From the NCBI RefSeq assembly GCF_050003625.1, contig NC_134399.1:34240671-34304670 (forward strand): 64,000 nt of DNA, in the 5' to 3' direction. A program made the position numbers and the translations under genes. Shown piece after piece: positions 1 to 11,714 of this stretch. Source of the DNA: Haematobia irritans (Eukaryota > Arthropoda > Insecta > Diptera > Muscidae). The notes under the pieces were generated by a model. The model saw only the letters and a list, made by a program, of their open reading frames with translations, ran no database searches and was not told the origin of the DNA. Numbering within the stretch: position 1 is the first letter of the stretch; every line of letters begins with the position of its first letter.

Positions 1-1081
1 TCTCAAATAAATTCAAAACATCTTTCCCCCAAAACTCCACAGTGTATTTCCTTTCTCTACGCCTCTGTGTAAATACTTATACCAACTTACATACATACAT
101 ATCCACTTGTTTGTAGTTGTCTGGGAAACATGTTAATTAAGCTTTTAAGTACTAATACTACAACTGGCAATGGAGAATATGTTGATGTTGCCACTCGTTT
201 TCCATTCATCCAGCCATTCATCCCTATCCTATAAAGTTTGTTGGAGCCGATTGCTGTCATACATACAGATATACCTGCATATATACATACATACATATTC
301 GATATACTTTACTTTCATTTTGGCCTTTGTTTTACATTGCTCTGCATATATTTGTTCCCTCTATCTCTCTCTCTTCCCCACTCTTAAGCCACCTTTTTCT
401 CCTACTCATTCTACTCTCAGGGCCTTTCAACTGAGCTTGAGGTTTTAATTTGACTATTGCCAATTAGGGACAGACACTTTATCGATTGGCAGCTAATGGA
501 AGATTTATTGTTCATCAGTCGGCGTCATGGGCCATTTGGATGAGCTTTGGGGTTTCTGTTTTTTTTTTCTTAATTCTCCAATGACGATGACCTCATAGTT
601 AGGGAGTGGATTGTTTTTTTGTTTTGTAGAGCATTAATGGTTGCTAGACACAATTTGGCAAATGGAGAAATGACCAAGAATAGGTTTTAATGGTGGTTTT
701 ATTTAAATCATATAAAATTTTGATTATATTGATTGACACAGAGAATAAAAAATTATAACAAAATATTTATTAGGAAAATTATTAATAATTTGCTAAAGTT
801 TCCTTTGATGCTTTGCTAAGAATATTTAATATTATGCTTTTATCAGTGTGGTGGTGAGTAAACTAAATTCAGCACTTGCTCTGAAAACAATATTGTCGTA
901 AGCAGAAAAATTTCTTGTGCTTAAAATTCGAACTAAAGGACAATTTAGATTAAGTCTCAAAAATTCTTGAATATTCATTTAAATTTCACTACCGATTGCA
1001 ACCTAATGGTATCTGCTATAGTTTCTGTATGAATGTCAATTAACTACAATCAAAAAAAAGTTTATTGGATCCAAAGATTTT
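1..1081. other. 5' flanking DNA, no gene seen
   Basis: No coding exon is recognisable. There are short runs of the CATACATA type around 90-100 and 280-300, and a pyrimidine-rich patch near 360-420. The open frames here are short and low-complexity with no family resemblance. It could be intergenic or part of an upstream intron of the homeobox gene. Confidence 0.4.
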
Positions 1082-1147
1082 GATATTACGATAAATAAGA
1101 TCTACAACCTACAAAATTAGGTTGTAGATCTCATTTATCGTAATATC
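1082..1147. repeat. 29-bp-arm hairpin
   Basis: Arms 1082-1110 and 1119-1147 are reverse complements with one mismatch and an 8-nt loop. The arms contain GTAGATCT and TTTATCGTAATATC. It is probably a miniature foldback element. No target duplication was identified. Confidence 0.7.
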
Positions 1148-1912
1148 ATTCTCTCTTTGTGATATACAACTCACGTGCTATGAAATTCCAATTCAAAAAT
1201 CCAAAATTAAAAAACAAAATTTTGAAGAAAAAAAAAAAAAACATTAAAACAAAAATGGAAAAACCTTTTTGCCTTTAATCCAAAGATTAAATAGATGACA
1301 TATTGGTTTGAAATTTTTTTCTTTAACTCGAAAATGTTTTTTTTTACCGTAGGAATAATTTGCCTGTCTTTCAAGACATAACGATTCTTTGGTGAAAAGG
1401 TCAAATTTCTGTCTGAATTTTATTTTAATGAAAATAAAGAAATTTTAATTTAAAATAAAAATAAAGAAATTTCAATTTATTTTAAAATAGTTAAAAAATA
1501 AACAAATTTTAATTAAAATAAAGTTTGTAATCTTTGCTATAAAAAATGCATTAAATTTATATTATAAATCGTTGAAATTTACACCCCTCTTTAAAGTATG
1601 GCACATTGTCGTTAAAATAAAGAAAAACTTTTTTGAATCAACGAAATAGTCTTTAAATCACTGAGATGTTGATTATTTTGAGGATTTAGATTTTTGATAT
1701 AAAGTTTTTTCGAAATCACGAAAACACGTGAAAATATCTTATAATTTACATTTTTAAATTAGTATTTATTTGTACGAACATAACTTTGTTAATATATCAC
1801 AAAAAGAGGACAAACCCGAAAAATTAGATCGGTGTCCTAATTTGAACTTTATACAGTTTAGCTTTAAAGATGGATGTCTTCCTAAAAAATAAGGCATTTA
1901 TTTTTCTTTCTT
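1148..1912. other. AT-rich unique DNA
   Basis: Mostly A/T runs with repeated TTTAAAATAAA-type words around 1420-1520. No gene, RNA or element ends were seen. Confidence 0.4.
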
Positions 1913-2049
1913 GTTACATATCATGCGTTAATCCGTGCGTTGATGGAAGGGTTGATTTTTTCAGTTTGAAGCACTCTAACAAAACTATTGCTTTCAAAGA
2001 GAAAATGCTACTCTTCAATCAACTGACGAATTAACGCATTGTATGTAAC
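1913..2049. mobile_element. 137-bp MITE with 37-bp terminal inverted repeats
   Basis: The left end 1913-1949 begins GTTACATATCATGCGTTAAT. It is matched by the reverse complement of the right end 2013-2049 at about 31 of 37 positions. The interior is about 60 bp and non-coding. This has the form of a miniature inverted-repeat transposable element; the superfamily is not assigned because no clear target duplication was found. Confidence 0.6.
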
Positions 2050-2267
2050 TCAACCTTAACTCCAACTGGAGCATAAGACGCTTTGCAACCATTATGGGGG
2101 AACCATATTCCGATATTCGGAATGGCAAAAATTAATTTTTCTCATAATAAAAAAAATCATATACTCTTGGACTTCTATCCAATTTACCATAAAAATAAGA
2201 ATATTTTACTTCAATATCACAAACAAAAAATCCAAATTATACTTCAATGTAGTTTTTTTTTTTTCTT

Positions 2268-2575
2268 AAATCCAAAAGAAAAAAGTTTTAATCAAAATAA
2301 ATTTAAACCCATATTTGAAACTTTTTTATCTTTAATCGTAATATTGACTATCATAAATCAAATCATAAATGTTTTCTTTTATATAAAGTCATGGCTGCAT
2401 GGCATTAATTTCTATCCTCAATCTGGAAAATTTTTATTGGCATCGCTTTTTCCATAAATCTAATTTTATTTATTCTTTTAAAAATATTTTAAAGACAAAA
2501 CAAAAATGTCTTTCTACATTTAAAATTGTATAATTTAGATCAATTATTATAATTTTATTCCTTTAACTAACACTG
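2268..2575. repeat. segmental duplicate, copy 1 (partner 4784-5105)
   Basis: About 310 bp beginning AAATCCAAAAGAAAAAAG recur with high identity at 4784-5105, directly after the right end of the DINE-like element. The copies differ by small indels around 2355-2385 versus 4865-4905. Non-coding. Confidence 0.75.
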
Positions 2576-4101
2576 GAGCATAAGGCGCTTTCAGACCATT
2601 ATGGGCACTGAAAAAACAGTGAACCCACCAGGAAGAAAACTGTCGGTTAATTTTAGAAAATTTTGAATATTTGTAAAAAATTTTAACCAAACAGTATTAC
2701 AAACGTTGGCATCACGCCGATGTCATAAAAATAAGTAAATATTTTTTGACAAATTCAAGAAAATTTATTACACATAACTAAGTTTTTTCACTTGTTAAAG
2801 AAAATTTTGTAGGTTGAAGGAAAAACTTGGAGTTCAAAATTGCAAGAATGTCTTTAGTGACATACGAAGTTCATGATGGACGCATGTTTGGTCAAATTTA
2901 CAAATTTAAAGAAATTCTGATCTATTTTGTGGAAGACACGAATTTAGTTAATCTTTATACTTCATTTGAGTATATTTTTTTCCTCGGTTTTAGTTAATTT
3001 AACTAACGTTAACAAAAAATTATTAGAGTAAAGAAAACTTTCTCCAAACATAATAATTCCATGAACTAAAATAAAGTTAAATTGGCTTTAGTGAAATAGA
3101 GAGTTCACTTTTTTTGAGTGGGGGAACCATGTTCCGATAATCGGAATTTCAAATCGCAAAAATTTATTTTTCTCATATTAAAAAAAAATCATATACTCTC
3201 GGACTTCTATCCAATTTCAATTCGAACTTCTCATTACTCTCTTCATTGTATAGCTAAACGAAATTTTTATACCCTCCACCATAGGGTGGGGGTATATTAA
3301 CTTTGTCATTCCGTTTGTAACACATCGAAATATTGCTCTAAGACCCCATAAAGTATATATTCTGAGTCGTGGTGAAATTCTGAGTCGATCTGAGCATGTC
3401 CGTCCGTCCGTCCGTCTGTTGAAATCACGCTAACTTCCGAACGAAACAAGCTATCGACTTGAAACTTGGCACAAGTAGTTTCAAGCTTGCAGAGCCTCTA
3501 AGAGAAGCAAATTTTATCCGATGCGGCTGAAAATTGGTACATGGTGTCAGCATATGATCTCTAATAACCATGCAAAAATTCGTCCACATCGATCCATAAT
3601 TATATATAGCCCCCCATATAAACCGATCCCCAGATTTGGCTTGCGGAACCTCTAAGAGAAGCAAATTTCATCCGATCCGGCTGAAATTTGGTACATGGTG
3701 TAAGTCTATGGTCTCTAACAACCATGCAGAAATTGGTCCACATCGTTCCATAATTATATATAGCCCCCATATAAACCGATCCCCCGATTTGGCTTGCGGA
3801 GCCTCTAAGAGAAGCAAGTTTCATCCGATCCGGCTGAAATTTGGTACATGGTGTTGGTATATGTTCTCTAATGACCATGCAAAAATTGGTCCACATCGGC
3901 CCATAATTATATATAGCCCCCATATAAATCGATCCCCAGATTTGTCCTCCGGAGCCTCTTGGAGGAGCAAAATTCATCCGATCCGGTTGAAATCTTAGTA
4001 TAAGGCCGCTAATAACCATGCCAAAATTGGTCCATATCGGTCTATAGTTATATATAGCCGATCCCCAATCACACAAAAATTGGCCCATATCGGTTCATAA
4101 T

Positions 4102-4410
4102 CATGGTTGCCACTCGAGCCAAAAATGATCTACCAAAATTTTATTTTTATAGAAAATGTCAAAATGTTATTTCTATAGAAAATTTTGTCAAAATTTTATT
4201 TCTATAAAAAATTTTGTCAAAATTTTATTTCTATAGAAAATTTTGTCAAAATTTTATTTCTATAGGAAATTTTTTTCCAAATTTTATTTCTATAGAAATT
4301 TGTTTTCAAAATTTTATTTCTATAGAAATTTGTTTTCAAAATTTTATTTCTATAGAAATTGTTGTCAAAATTTTATTTTTCCAAAAGTTTATTTCTATAG
4401 AAACTTTAAA
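4102..4410 (+). repeat. 29-bp minisatellite element, copy 1 (right end lost)
   Basis: It starts CATGGTTGCCACTCGAGCC, a variant of the family's CACGGTTGCCAC terminus. About nine degenerate 29-bp units follow (TTTATTTCTATAGAAA alternating with TTTTGTCAAAA). The GTGGCAACCGTG right end is absent. It is inserted in the DINE-like element. Open frames rich in F, Y, K and N across it are artefacts of the repeat. Confidence 0.7.
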
Positions 4411-4456
4411 CTTAATTATATACGTATTTAAATGGCCTTTTTTAGTTTAATATATA

Positions 4457-4532
4457 GGTTAGGTTAGGTTAGAGTGGCAGCCCGATTAAATTTCAGGCTC
4501 ACTTAGACTATTCAGTCCATTGTGATACCACA
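4457..4532 (-). repeat. tRNA-SINE tail fragment
   Basis: A TTAGG-type run (GGTTAGGTTAGGTTAG) is followed by the CCCGATT...TTCAGGCTCACTTAGACTA block that also ends the full SINE at 23091-23494, here in reverse orientation. Only the 3' part is present. Confidence 0.7.
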
Positions 4533-4783
4533 TTTAACTAAAAGTACCTATTACATATGGGCACTTCTAGTCTTAAGACTAGAAATATATACCTCGTATG
4601 GACTATGTGGTATATATTACGGTGTTAGGAAGTTTTAAGATACCTTGCCATCGGCAAGTGTTACCGCAACCCAAGTAATTCGATATTGGATGACAGTCTT
4701 CAGTAGAAGTTTCTATGCAATCCATGGTGGAGGGTACATAAGCTTCGGCCTGGCCGATCTTACGGCCGTATATACTTGTTTTA

Positions 4784-5105
4784 AATCCAAAAGAAAAAAG
4801 TTTTAATCAAAATAAATTTAAACCCATATTTGAAACTTTTTTATCTTTAATCGTAATATTCACTATCTCCGTTTAGTTAAAGATTATTTTTTTAAATCAG
4901 AAATGTTTTCTTTTCTATAAAGTCATGGCCTATTGCATTAATTTCTATTCTCAATATGGAAAAATTTTATTGGCATCGCTTTTTCCATAAATCTAATTTT
5001 ATTTGTTCTTTTAAAAATATTTTAAAGACAAAACAAAAACATATTTCTACATTTAAAATTGTATAATTTAGATCATTTATTATAATTTTATTCTTTTAAC
5101 TACAC
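4784..5105. repeat. segmental duplicate, copy 2 (partner 2268-2575)
   Basis: Second copy of the ~310-bp block described at 2268-2575. Its left boundary abuts the right end of the DINE-like element, so the duplication and the insertion share a breakpoint. Confidence 0.75.
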
Positions 5106-5669
5106 CCTCACAAAAAATCGCTTCTGTAACATATACTCCCAAACATATTTTGCTTCAAGCATATACATTTTTGGGTATTGCCCAAACATTTATATGTTTG
5201 ATCTCTTCCAATATATAATATGTTTGAAAGCATATTGGTCTAAACAATATATGTTTGGGTAGTCTAAGTTCCAAAAATTTTGTATTTTTGCATCCAAATT
5301 CAATAATGTTGTCTTCTAAAAAACAATATGTTATTATGTGAACATATAATATGTTTGGAAGCATTTTGCACCCAAAAATATTATATGTTTAAAAAAAAAT
5401 TCTCCCAAACAATATTGTGCTCAAAATTTTATTTATTTATTTATATATTTACAATCATAATGAATTATGAAAATAAACAGGTAATATAGGTGCTAACAAC
5501 ATAGGTTTTCGACCTGAATGCTCAAAATTTTGTTTCTGCCTAATTGTATATTCCCCCACATCTTTCTCACTTCCACGAGATTTTTTAGTTCTTAGCACCT
5601 TTTTCTGTAATACAAACATTGTAGAAGAAATTATTCAATTTTATGATTTTTATTTTAATTTTACCTTTT

Positions 5670-5745
5670 GCCGGACGGGGATTCGAACAGCGGAGCACAC
5701 AGTTTGTAAGGATCAAAGAAGTAGCTGATCAATTGCCCAAGGAAA
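5670..5745 (-). repeat. tRNA-like (SINE head) fragment
   Basis: On the minus strand the sequence reads GTTCGAATCCCCGTCCGGC, a good Pol III B box plus an acceptor-like 3' strand. A degenerate A-box-like region lies about 50 bases upstream of it. I cannot fold a complete cloverleaf, so a tRNA-derived SINE remnant is likelier than a tRNA gene. Confidence 0.35.
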
Positions 5746-6009
5746 AATAAAATGTTAATTTTGTAATAACAAGCAACAACCACCAACTTAATTCAATATC
5801 GCTCCCTGTTAAATAGCGCTCCAAGCTTCTAAACACATATATGTTTATAGGCTATTTCTAAATTAATATATGTTTGCATCCAAGCATATTATATTTACAA
5901 ACATTTTATGTCCCAAACATAATATGTTCTAACATATTAACATATATGTCCCAAACATGTTATACTAGTTTATGAACATTATATGCTTGCACTCAAAAAT
6001 ATTGTGTTT

Positions 6010-6060
6010 AAAAATTTGTGTTCCAAACATAAACATTATATGTTTGGAACACAAATTTTT
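6010..6060. repeat. perfect 22-bp hairpin
   Basis: Arms 6010-6031 and 6039-6060 are exact reverse complements (core TTTGTGTTCCAAACATA) around a 7-nt loop. It sits at the right side of the AACATATATG-rich repeat and is probably part of it. Confidence 0.75.
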
Positions 6061-6560
6061 AGCCAAACATATGAAAAACAGTCTTTTTCATCCGTGTACC
6101 ACTGCAGCATAAGGCGCTTTCAGACCATTATGGGGAAACCATGTTCCGATAATCGGAATTTCAAATCGCATTCAAATGGATATAAAGCCAGGGAGGTCCG
6201 TAGAAAATGACTTTATTTTAAAGAAACCGCATCTTTGGCTCTTTGGAAGCAATACCAAAATCCTTAAGGAAAGATCAAAATCTTTGGATCCAAGTAAACT
6301 TTTTTTTTGAGTGTATGGGGGAACCATATTCCGATATTCGGAATCGCAAAAATTAATTTTTCTCATAATAAAAAAAATCATATACTCTCGGACTTCTATC
6401 CAATTTCAATTCTTCTCATTACTCCCTTCATTATATAGCTAAACGAAATTTTTTTATTTTAGGATTTCGAATATCTGAACATGTGATTTTTTTATTTGCA
6501 ATTTGCGATTTCGAATGTCAGAACATTAGGATTTATTTATTACGTCTAATGCTTAGACCA

Positions 6561-7651
6561 ATTCACCAATAAAATAAGAATATTTTACTTCAATATCACT
6601 TTTTTATATGACCAAAATAAAAATATTTGCTGGATTCACTTTTTTCCTTTAAATTGCCTTCCCAAAACACCGAAAAATGAATAGAATTACATTTTGTTTT
6701 TTTTTATTATAACTTTTATATCTTTATTTAAAATTTTATATAGAAAAATTAAAACGCCACACAAACAAACGATATATATATTTTTTAATAAGCAGCTGTA
6801 TTTTCAGCTTTAACACAATGCAATCGAGAAAAAAAACTCAAACAGCCGTTAGACAGGCCAGCCGCCATGCCGCCTAATTTTGGAGGTTGTGTTGGATAAA
6901 TGGATGAATATTGAGCAAATAATACTGACTGAGATTATAAGGTTAGTACATTTGAAGTATAGCAAACAGGCCAGGTCTTTCATACTCTCCAGTGGATTTT
7001 GTTTACTCTCTTTATATCTGACTCTTTTGCTCACGCAAGGGTACAACAAAATGGTCTAAATGAAATGAATGGTATTATAAGAACACACACACTCACACAC
7101 ATCTAAACACACAAAGCAAATCTTCAGCTAACACATGGTAGAATATAACTGAGCATAAGAAGAAGAAGCATACTGAAAGTTATTTTATCTAAGGGGAAGA
7201 GATATCTGACGAAGAGAAGAGTATTGTATGCCACAACTCATTTAGTAAGGAGAAAGATAATTTGTTCAAGAGTGAAAAGAATAGATATATACAAATTTAC
7301 AAATAGAGGAAACGAAAGAGATTCTCCCATTCAATTATCTTTCCCCTTTCAAAATACCAACAAGAATTTCCAATATACCATATGTCGAAATCAAATAAGT
7401 ATCTTATAGATAGATTTCCGTTTTATCTTATTGGAATAGAAACCTTAACACAATAAGAAATACCCCTCTTGCTTTATATCGTATTGAAACAAAATGAAAT
7501 AGCCTTATTCTTGTTAAATTATTGCTGTCTCCCTTCCACTTTCGTTTAGCGACTTAAGGGTAAATATGGCGTTTATTGTGATATTGTGCAGGGATTGTCG
7601 TCATATCTCATGGATACTCTTTTTCCGAGCTCTGTTCAAATCTAACCATTC
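6561..7651. other. upstream flank of the homeobox gene, no gene seen
   Basis: Largely unique DNA with a CA microsatellite at about 7083-7103. No element ends and no convincing coding frame. It is the most likely place for proximal promoter sequence of the downstream gene. Confidence 0.4.
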
Positions 7652-7684
7652 AGTTCATTTTGGTACTTTGAGCATAATAAACGT
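7650..7684 (+). promoter_or_regulatory. candidate Inr plus DPE core promoter
   Basis: TCAGTT at 7650-7655 fits the arthropod initiator with A+1 at 7652. AAACGT at 7679-7684 lies exactly at +28 to +33 and matches the DPE consensus RGWYVT at five of six positions. No TATA box is evident upstream. This is motif spacing only; other starts are possible. Confidence 0.25.
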
Positions 7685-8489
7685 TGTCCGTGGTGCGATG
7701 TAAAAAAATCCCAATGACGACAGTTAGTCCATAAAGAGTACAACACACACAAACGTTACATTAGTATGACAAGTGTCAGAGACATTAACGGAACTTTGAA
7801 AATAGAAAAAGAAACAAAATCACCTGAAAATTGAGAAACACGTGTAAATCGAAAAAATATGGGATTATTTTAATAAAAGTGAATAAAAATAAATCTATTT
7901 CATATAAAGAAATAATTAAACTGTATATGGAAAAAAACAGACAAAAAAATTAAAACAAAAATAATTTGAAACAGAAAAAAGTGCAATATCAACAAAAAGT
8001 CGTAGCGGAACTACAAAAAATAAAAGTGAATTTTCTTACCCCAAAAAAAATATGTTTGAAGTAGACATCACAAAATAACTGAAATAACTGCAAATATTTT
8101 TAATAATGAAAATGTTTTAAAGCCTAAAAGTAGGCTTTAAATTTTATTTATGTGCAAAAGCCTTAAAACAGAAATAATTTTCTAAGAAAAAAATGCAAAA
8201 TAAAATTTCTTTTAAATTGGCAAAATAACTAACATCACCATCAAATACAAAACAAAAGATTTAATAGACATATTTTAATAAAATAAAATAGATAAAAAAT
8301 ATTTTAATAAAAATTTATTGAATTTATAAATTAATAGAAAAAAACACATACGTACAATGATTTTATAATTTTCTTTGTGTTTCAAAACTGGACTATAGAG
8401 AACAGTTCTTCTCATTACCCTTAAAAAAAGAAAAACGCAAAAAAAATCATTATTATTTTGCCGTCGGCAAAATTCGATCTCCTTTAGCT
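7652..8489 (+). other. Vsx: probable 5' leader of the Vsx-class gene
   Basis: This A-rich stretch lies between the candidate initiator and the start codon. It has many A runs and several short upstream ATGs. A 10-bp perfect stem (TTAAAGCCTA, AAAG loop, TAGGCTTTAA) lies at 8117-8140. An in-frame TGA at 8358-8360, with no in-frame ATG after it before 8490, supports the start chosen. A 5' intron cannot be excluded. Confidence 0.4.
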
Positions 8490-9096
8490 ATGCAAGCCAC
8501 CAAAATGCGTACTCCATTTGCTATACAAGAAATTCTTGGTCTTGGAGTAGGTTCTGCAGCAGCTGCTGCTGCCGCCGGTTATGCACATCCCGTTCACTTG
8601 CACCAGCATCCCGCCGCTGCTGCTTTACCACCTGTCGTCACAACACCACCACCATCAACACACAACTCCAGTTCGGGTAGCAATAGCTCCCAGCAACATA
8701 TAGCTGCCCAACAGCAACGTTTGTCCACCTCATCACCGCCACCGGCCCATACACCAAATGATTGTAATAATGCCCCAATATCACCTGCCTCCTCAACAAC
8801 CCCGGGCCGGCATCGAGACTCACGATCCATATCGCCCGATGTAACCCGTTTATCGGCTGCTGCAGCAGCAGCTGCAGCCGCTGCCCATGTGCAATTACCC
8901 GTTTTTAATCCGGCCAATTTTTATGCAGCCGCAGGGTATGGTGATCACGCTGGTCCCCTTAATGTGGCAGCCCATCATCATCATATGACAACATTGGCAG
9001 CAGCTGCATATTTAAGGGGATTTTTACCGCCGGGTTTTAGTACACCTCATGAGTTTCGTGGACATTTTCAACAACATTTTGGTACACAATTTGCGG
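8490..9096 (+). CDS. Vsx: Vsx-class homeobox protein, coding exon 1
   Basis: This exon encodes residues 1-202 plus the first base of codon 203 of a visual-system-homeobox (CHX10-like) nuclear transcription factor. Residues 10-18 (FAIQEILGL) are the eh1/octapeptide motif near the N-terminus of Vsx/CHX10 proteins, known to recruit Groucho-type corepressors. Low-complexity sequence follows: poly-Ala 23-29 and 123-132, a Ser/Pro/Gln stretch 54-100, HHHH at 162-165. The exon ends with FRGHFQQHFGTQFA. The donor is GCGG|GTAAGT at 9096/9097, leaving phase 1. Reading through the donor meets a stop at 9117-9119. ATG 8490 is the first in-frame start; ATG 8505 (context CCAAAATG) is an alternative that removes five residues. 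Whether this is Vsx1 or Vsx2 cannot be settled without the C-terminal half. Confidence 0.88.
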
Positions 9097-9269
9097 GTAA
9101 GTCGATTTCTAATCTATGAAATGTGAATAGCAATCAAAAGTAGGAAGGGGAAAAGATTAAAAAAAAAAATAGTGAACTAAGGAATTTTTTTAAAACGAAC
9201 TGGAATGGCACAACAAAGAAAATTATTTAAAATTTTATTGAAACGATGAAAGAAAAAAATTAAAATACC

Positions 9270-9625
9270 TAACAAATATAGCGAAAGTAAAACTTTACTA
9301 TTTAATATTAAATTAATACAAAATATTAATATAAAGCAATCAGTGTAAAATAATTTTGATTTACGCGGAAAATTATGTTGATTCATACTTAAAAAATATA
9401 GTGAAAGTAAAACTTTACTATTTAATATTAAATTAATACAAAATATTAATATAAAGCAATCAGTGTAAAATAATTTTGATTTACGCGGAAAATTATGTTA
9501 ATTCATATAAAAAAATATACCGAAAGTAAAACTTTACTATTTAATATTAAATTAATACACAATATTAATGTAAAGCAATCAGTGTATAATAATTTTGATC
9601 TACGCGGAAAAGTATGTTGATTCAC
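9270..9625. repeat. three tandem copies of a ~120-bp unit
   Basis: Units start near 9277, 9397 and 9516 at the shared GAAAGTAAAACTTTACTATT. They are nearly identical, diverging most in the third copy, and each contains CAATCAGTGTA and TACGCGGAAAA. The high identity implies recent amplification. It sits about 180 bp after the exon 1 donor. Confidence 0.9.
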
Positions 9626-11714
9626 ACAGAATCGCTTTCTAATTGGATTTAGACATGGCTGTCCCTTTGTCTGTTAATTTATATTTTATTCCCAATATAA
9701 AATACACACATTTTCGATATTTAAGAAATTGGGAAAGGTTTTAATTTTTTTTTTTTTCATTCAATTAATTTTTAATTAAATTTAATACTGATCGACTTCT
9801 GATTTGATTTAGACCTAGTTGTCAGTCCATCTTTTTTTGCCAAATAAAGTTCAAATTTTCACCCTAAATTAATTGGGCACAGGAAAGTTTTTTTTTATTT
9901 TGATATTAGGGAAATTTTATTAAATTAAGGAAAATAATTTTAATAAATTTAGGGAAATTTATATTAATCACCTGCTGAGAGGATTTATATCTGGCTGTTC
10001 GTTCATCAGTTCAATTAGGTTATTCCCAAGTATAAGAACATTTTATTAAATTGAGGAAAGCTTTATTGACCGCATTCTGATTTGATTTAGATCGCACTGT
10101 CTGTCCGTCTGCTCATTTATATTTTGTTCTCTTGATAAAGAATGCAAGTTTAATCCGATATTTCTGATTTGATTTAAACCTGGTTGTCCGTCCAGCTATT
10201 CATTAACATTTTTTTCGCAACACAAAACGATCATTTGGGTTTAACCCAAATTATTTGAGCACAGAAAAGCTTTTTATTTTGATATTAGGAACATTTTGTT
10301 AAATAAAGTAAAATACTTTTATAAATAAAGGAGACTTTTATTGATCAGATTTTGCTTTCATTTAGTCATGGCTGTCTGTCCTTCTGTTCTTTTGTACATA
10401 TTTTTCGCAAGATAAATTTTTGAAATTTTTATCAGATTTTCAATAAATTAGGCATAGGCAATTTTTTTTTATTTTTATTAAAGGAAATTTTTATTATATT
10501 TAGAAAAATAATCTTATTAAATTTCGGAGACTTATATTGGTCGCCTTCTGATTTTCTTTAGGTCTGGTTTAGTTATATTTTGTTCCCAAATATATATTTT
10601 AATTTGATATGAGAACAATTTCGCTAAATTTAGGAAACTTATATTGATCCCCCTTTGATGTCATGTAGACCTGGCTTTCCGTCCATCCCAATTTTTATCC
10701 GATATTAAAGAAATTGGGCCCTTGAAAGTTTTTTATTTTTACTTTCAAATATGGAGCATTTTATTAAATTTAGGAAAATTATTTTATTAATTTTAGGAAA
10801 GGAAATTTTTATTATATTTAGAAAAATAATTTTATTAAATTTCGAAGACTTATATTGGTCGCTTTCTGATTTTCTTTAGGTCTGGTTTAGTTATATTTTG
10901 TTCCCAAATATATATTTTAATTTGATATGAGAACAATTTCACTAAAATTAGGAAACTTACATTGATCCCCCTTTGATGTCATGTAGACCTGGCTTTCCGT
11001 CCATCCCAATTTTTATCCGATATTAAAGAAATTGGGCCCTTGAAAGTTTTTTTTTTACTTTCAAATATGGAGCATTTTATTAAATTTAAGAAAATTATTT
11101 TATTAATATTAGGAAAATATTTTTATTGAATATATTAATAATAAAAATATTTTCCTAAAATTGGGTCCATGAAAGTTTTTTTTTTTATTTTCAAATAAGG
11201 AGCATTTTATTAAATTTTGGAAAATTATTTTATTAATTTTAGGAAAAAAATTAATAAATGTAGGAAACTTATATTGATTATCTTCTGTTTTGATTTATGC
11301 CTAATTATCTGTCCGTCAGTGCATTTATATTTTGTTTCCAAGACAAAAGGCTTAAATTTTTTCCAATGTTTAAGAAATTGACAAAGGAAAGTTCTTTTAT
11401 TTTAATATACGTTTATTTTTTCAATTATGAAAATAATTTGATTAAATTTAGCAAATTTATATTGATCAGTCAGAAGACTGGATTTATACCTGAGTGCCCG
11501 TTCGCATGATAAAAATCGCAATGATAAATACAAAATTTGATTAACTTCAGGAAATAATTTTATTAAATTCACGAGACACATTTTGAGCATCTTCTGACTG
11601 GATTAAGACATGTCTGTCCGTCCATCTGTTCATTTATAACATTGTGCGCAAGATTGAAGGAGCAATTTTTATACGATGTTGAAGAAAATTGAAACAGATT
11701 TTTTTTTCTTTTTT
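9626..11714. repeat. field of degenerate ~200-bp repeats
   Basis: Recurring words GATTTAGACCTGGCTGTCCG, CATTTATATTTTGTTCCCAA, ATCCGATATTAAAGAAATTG and TATTGATC mark about ten diverged units. The field resumes after the DINE-like element B (12997-13160). Within it, 10483-10800 and 10801-11117 are a nearly exact tandem duplication with a 318-bp period. No coding potential. Confidence 0.75.

Larger units (their letters stand above)
3268..4780 (+). mobile_element. DINE-1/INE-1-like element, copy A, with nested insertions
   Basis: The element starts at TATACCCTCCACCATAGGG, which forms a short inverted repeat with GGGGGTATA. The GTCCGTCCGTC block follows, then tandem ~153-bp units carrying CATCCGATCCGGCTGAAATT and CCCCCATATAAACCGATC. 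It ends with a CTTCGGCCTGGCCGA hairpin region and GTATATACTTGT. This layout recalls the DINE-1/INE-1 (Helentron-related) non-autonomous elements of Diptera; that assignment is from memory, not a search. The copy is interrupted by a minisatellite element at about 4102 and by a SINE tail at 4457-4532. Confidence 0.6.
5106..6095. repeat. AACATATATGTTTGG-rich repeat region
   Basis: Two blocks (about 5106-5410 and 5820-6070) are packed with inverted copies of CCAAACATAT / ATATGTTTGG. They frame a less repetitive middle. This resembles a composite palindromic MITE whose ends are near ACACCCTCACAAAAAATCGC and the TTTTTCATCCGTGTACC side, but the termini are not proven. No coding seen. Confidence 0.45.
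2057..6560. repeat. mosaic of dispersed repeats around an ATTCCGA palindrome
   Basis: At least five partial copies of one repeat lie near 2065-2260, 2566-2606, 3115-3267, 6100-6175 and 6310-6450. They share a GCATAAGGCGCTTTCAGACC block, then GGGGAACCAT and a palindrome of the form ATTCCGATATTCGGAAT or ATTCCGATAATCGGAAT, then TCATATACTCTCGGACTTC. The copies are broken by a DINE-like element (3268-4780) and by an AACATATATG-rich repeat (5100-6090). No protein coding was seen. Confidence 0.55.

Noticed and set aside
3400..3420. GTCC microsatellites near 3400 and 11849 as independent loci
   Set aside because: They are a fixed internal part of the DINE-like element.
3600..4088. ORFs reading GAIYNYGPMWTNFCMV (also 11754-12473, 25480-25856, 63514-63981)
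   Set aside because: They follow the 153-bp tandem unit of the DINE-like element; no start context, domain or splice evidence. The open frame itself is reported as a finding, not as a gene.
8594..8917. Minus-strand ORF opposite exon 1
   Set aside because: Shadow of the Vsx-class coding exon; Ala/Gly-rich only because of the plus-strand codons.
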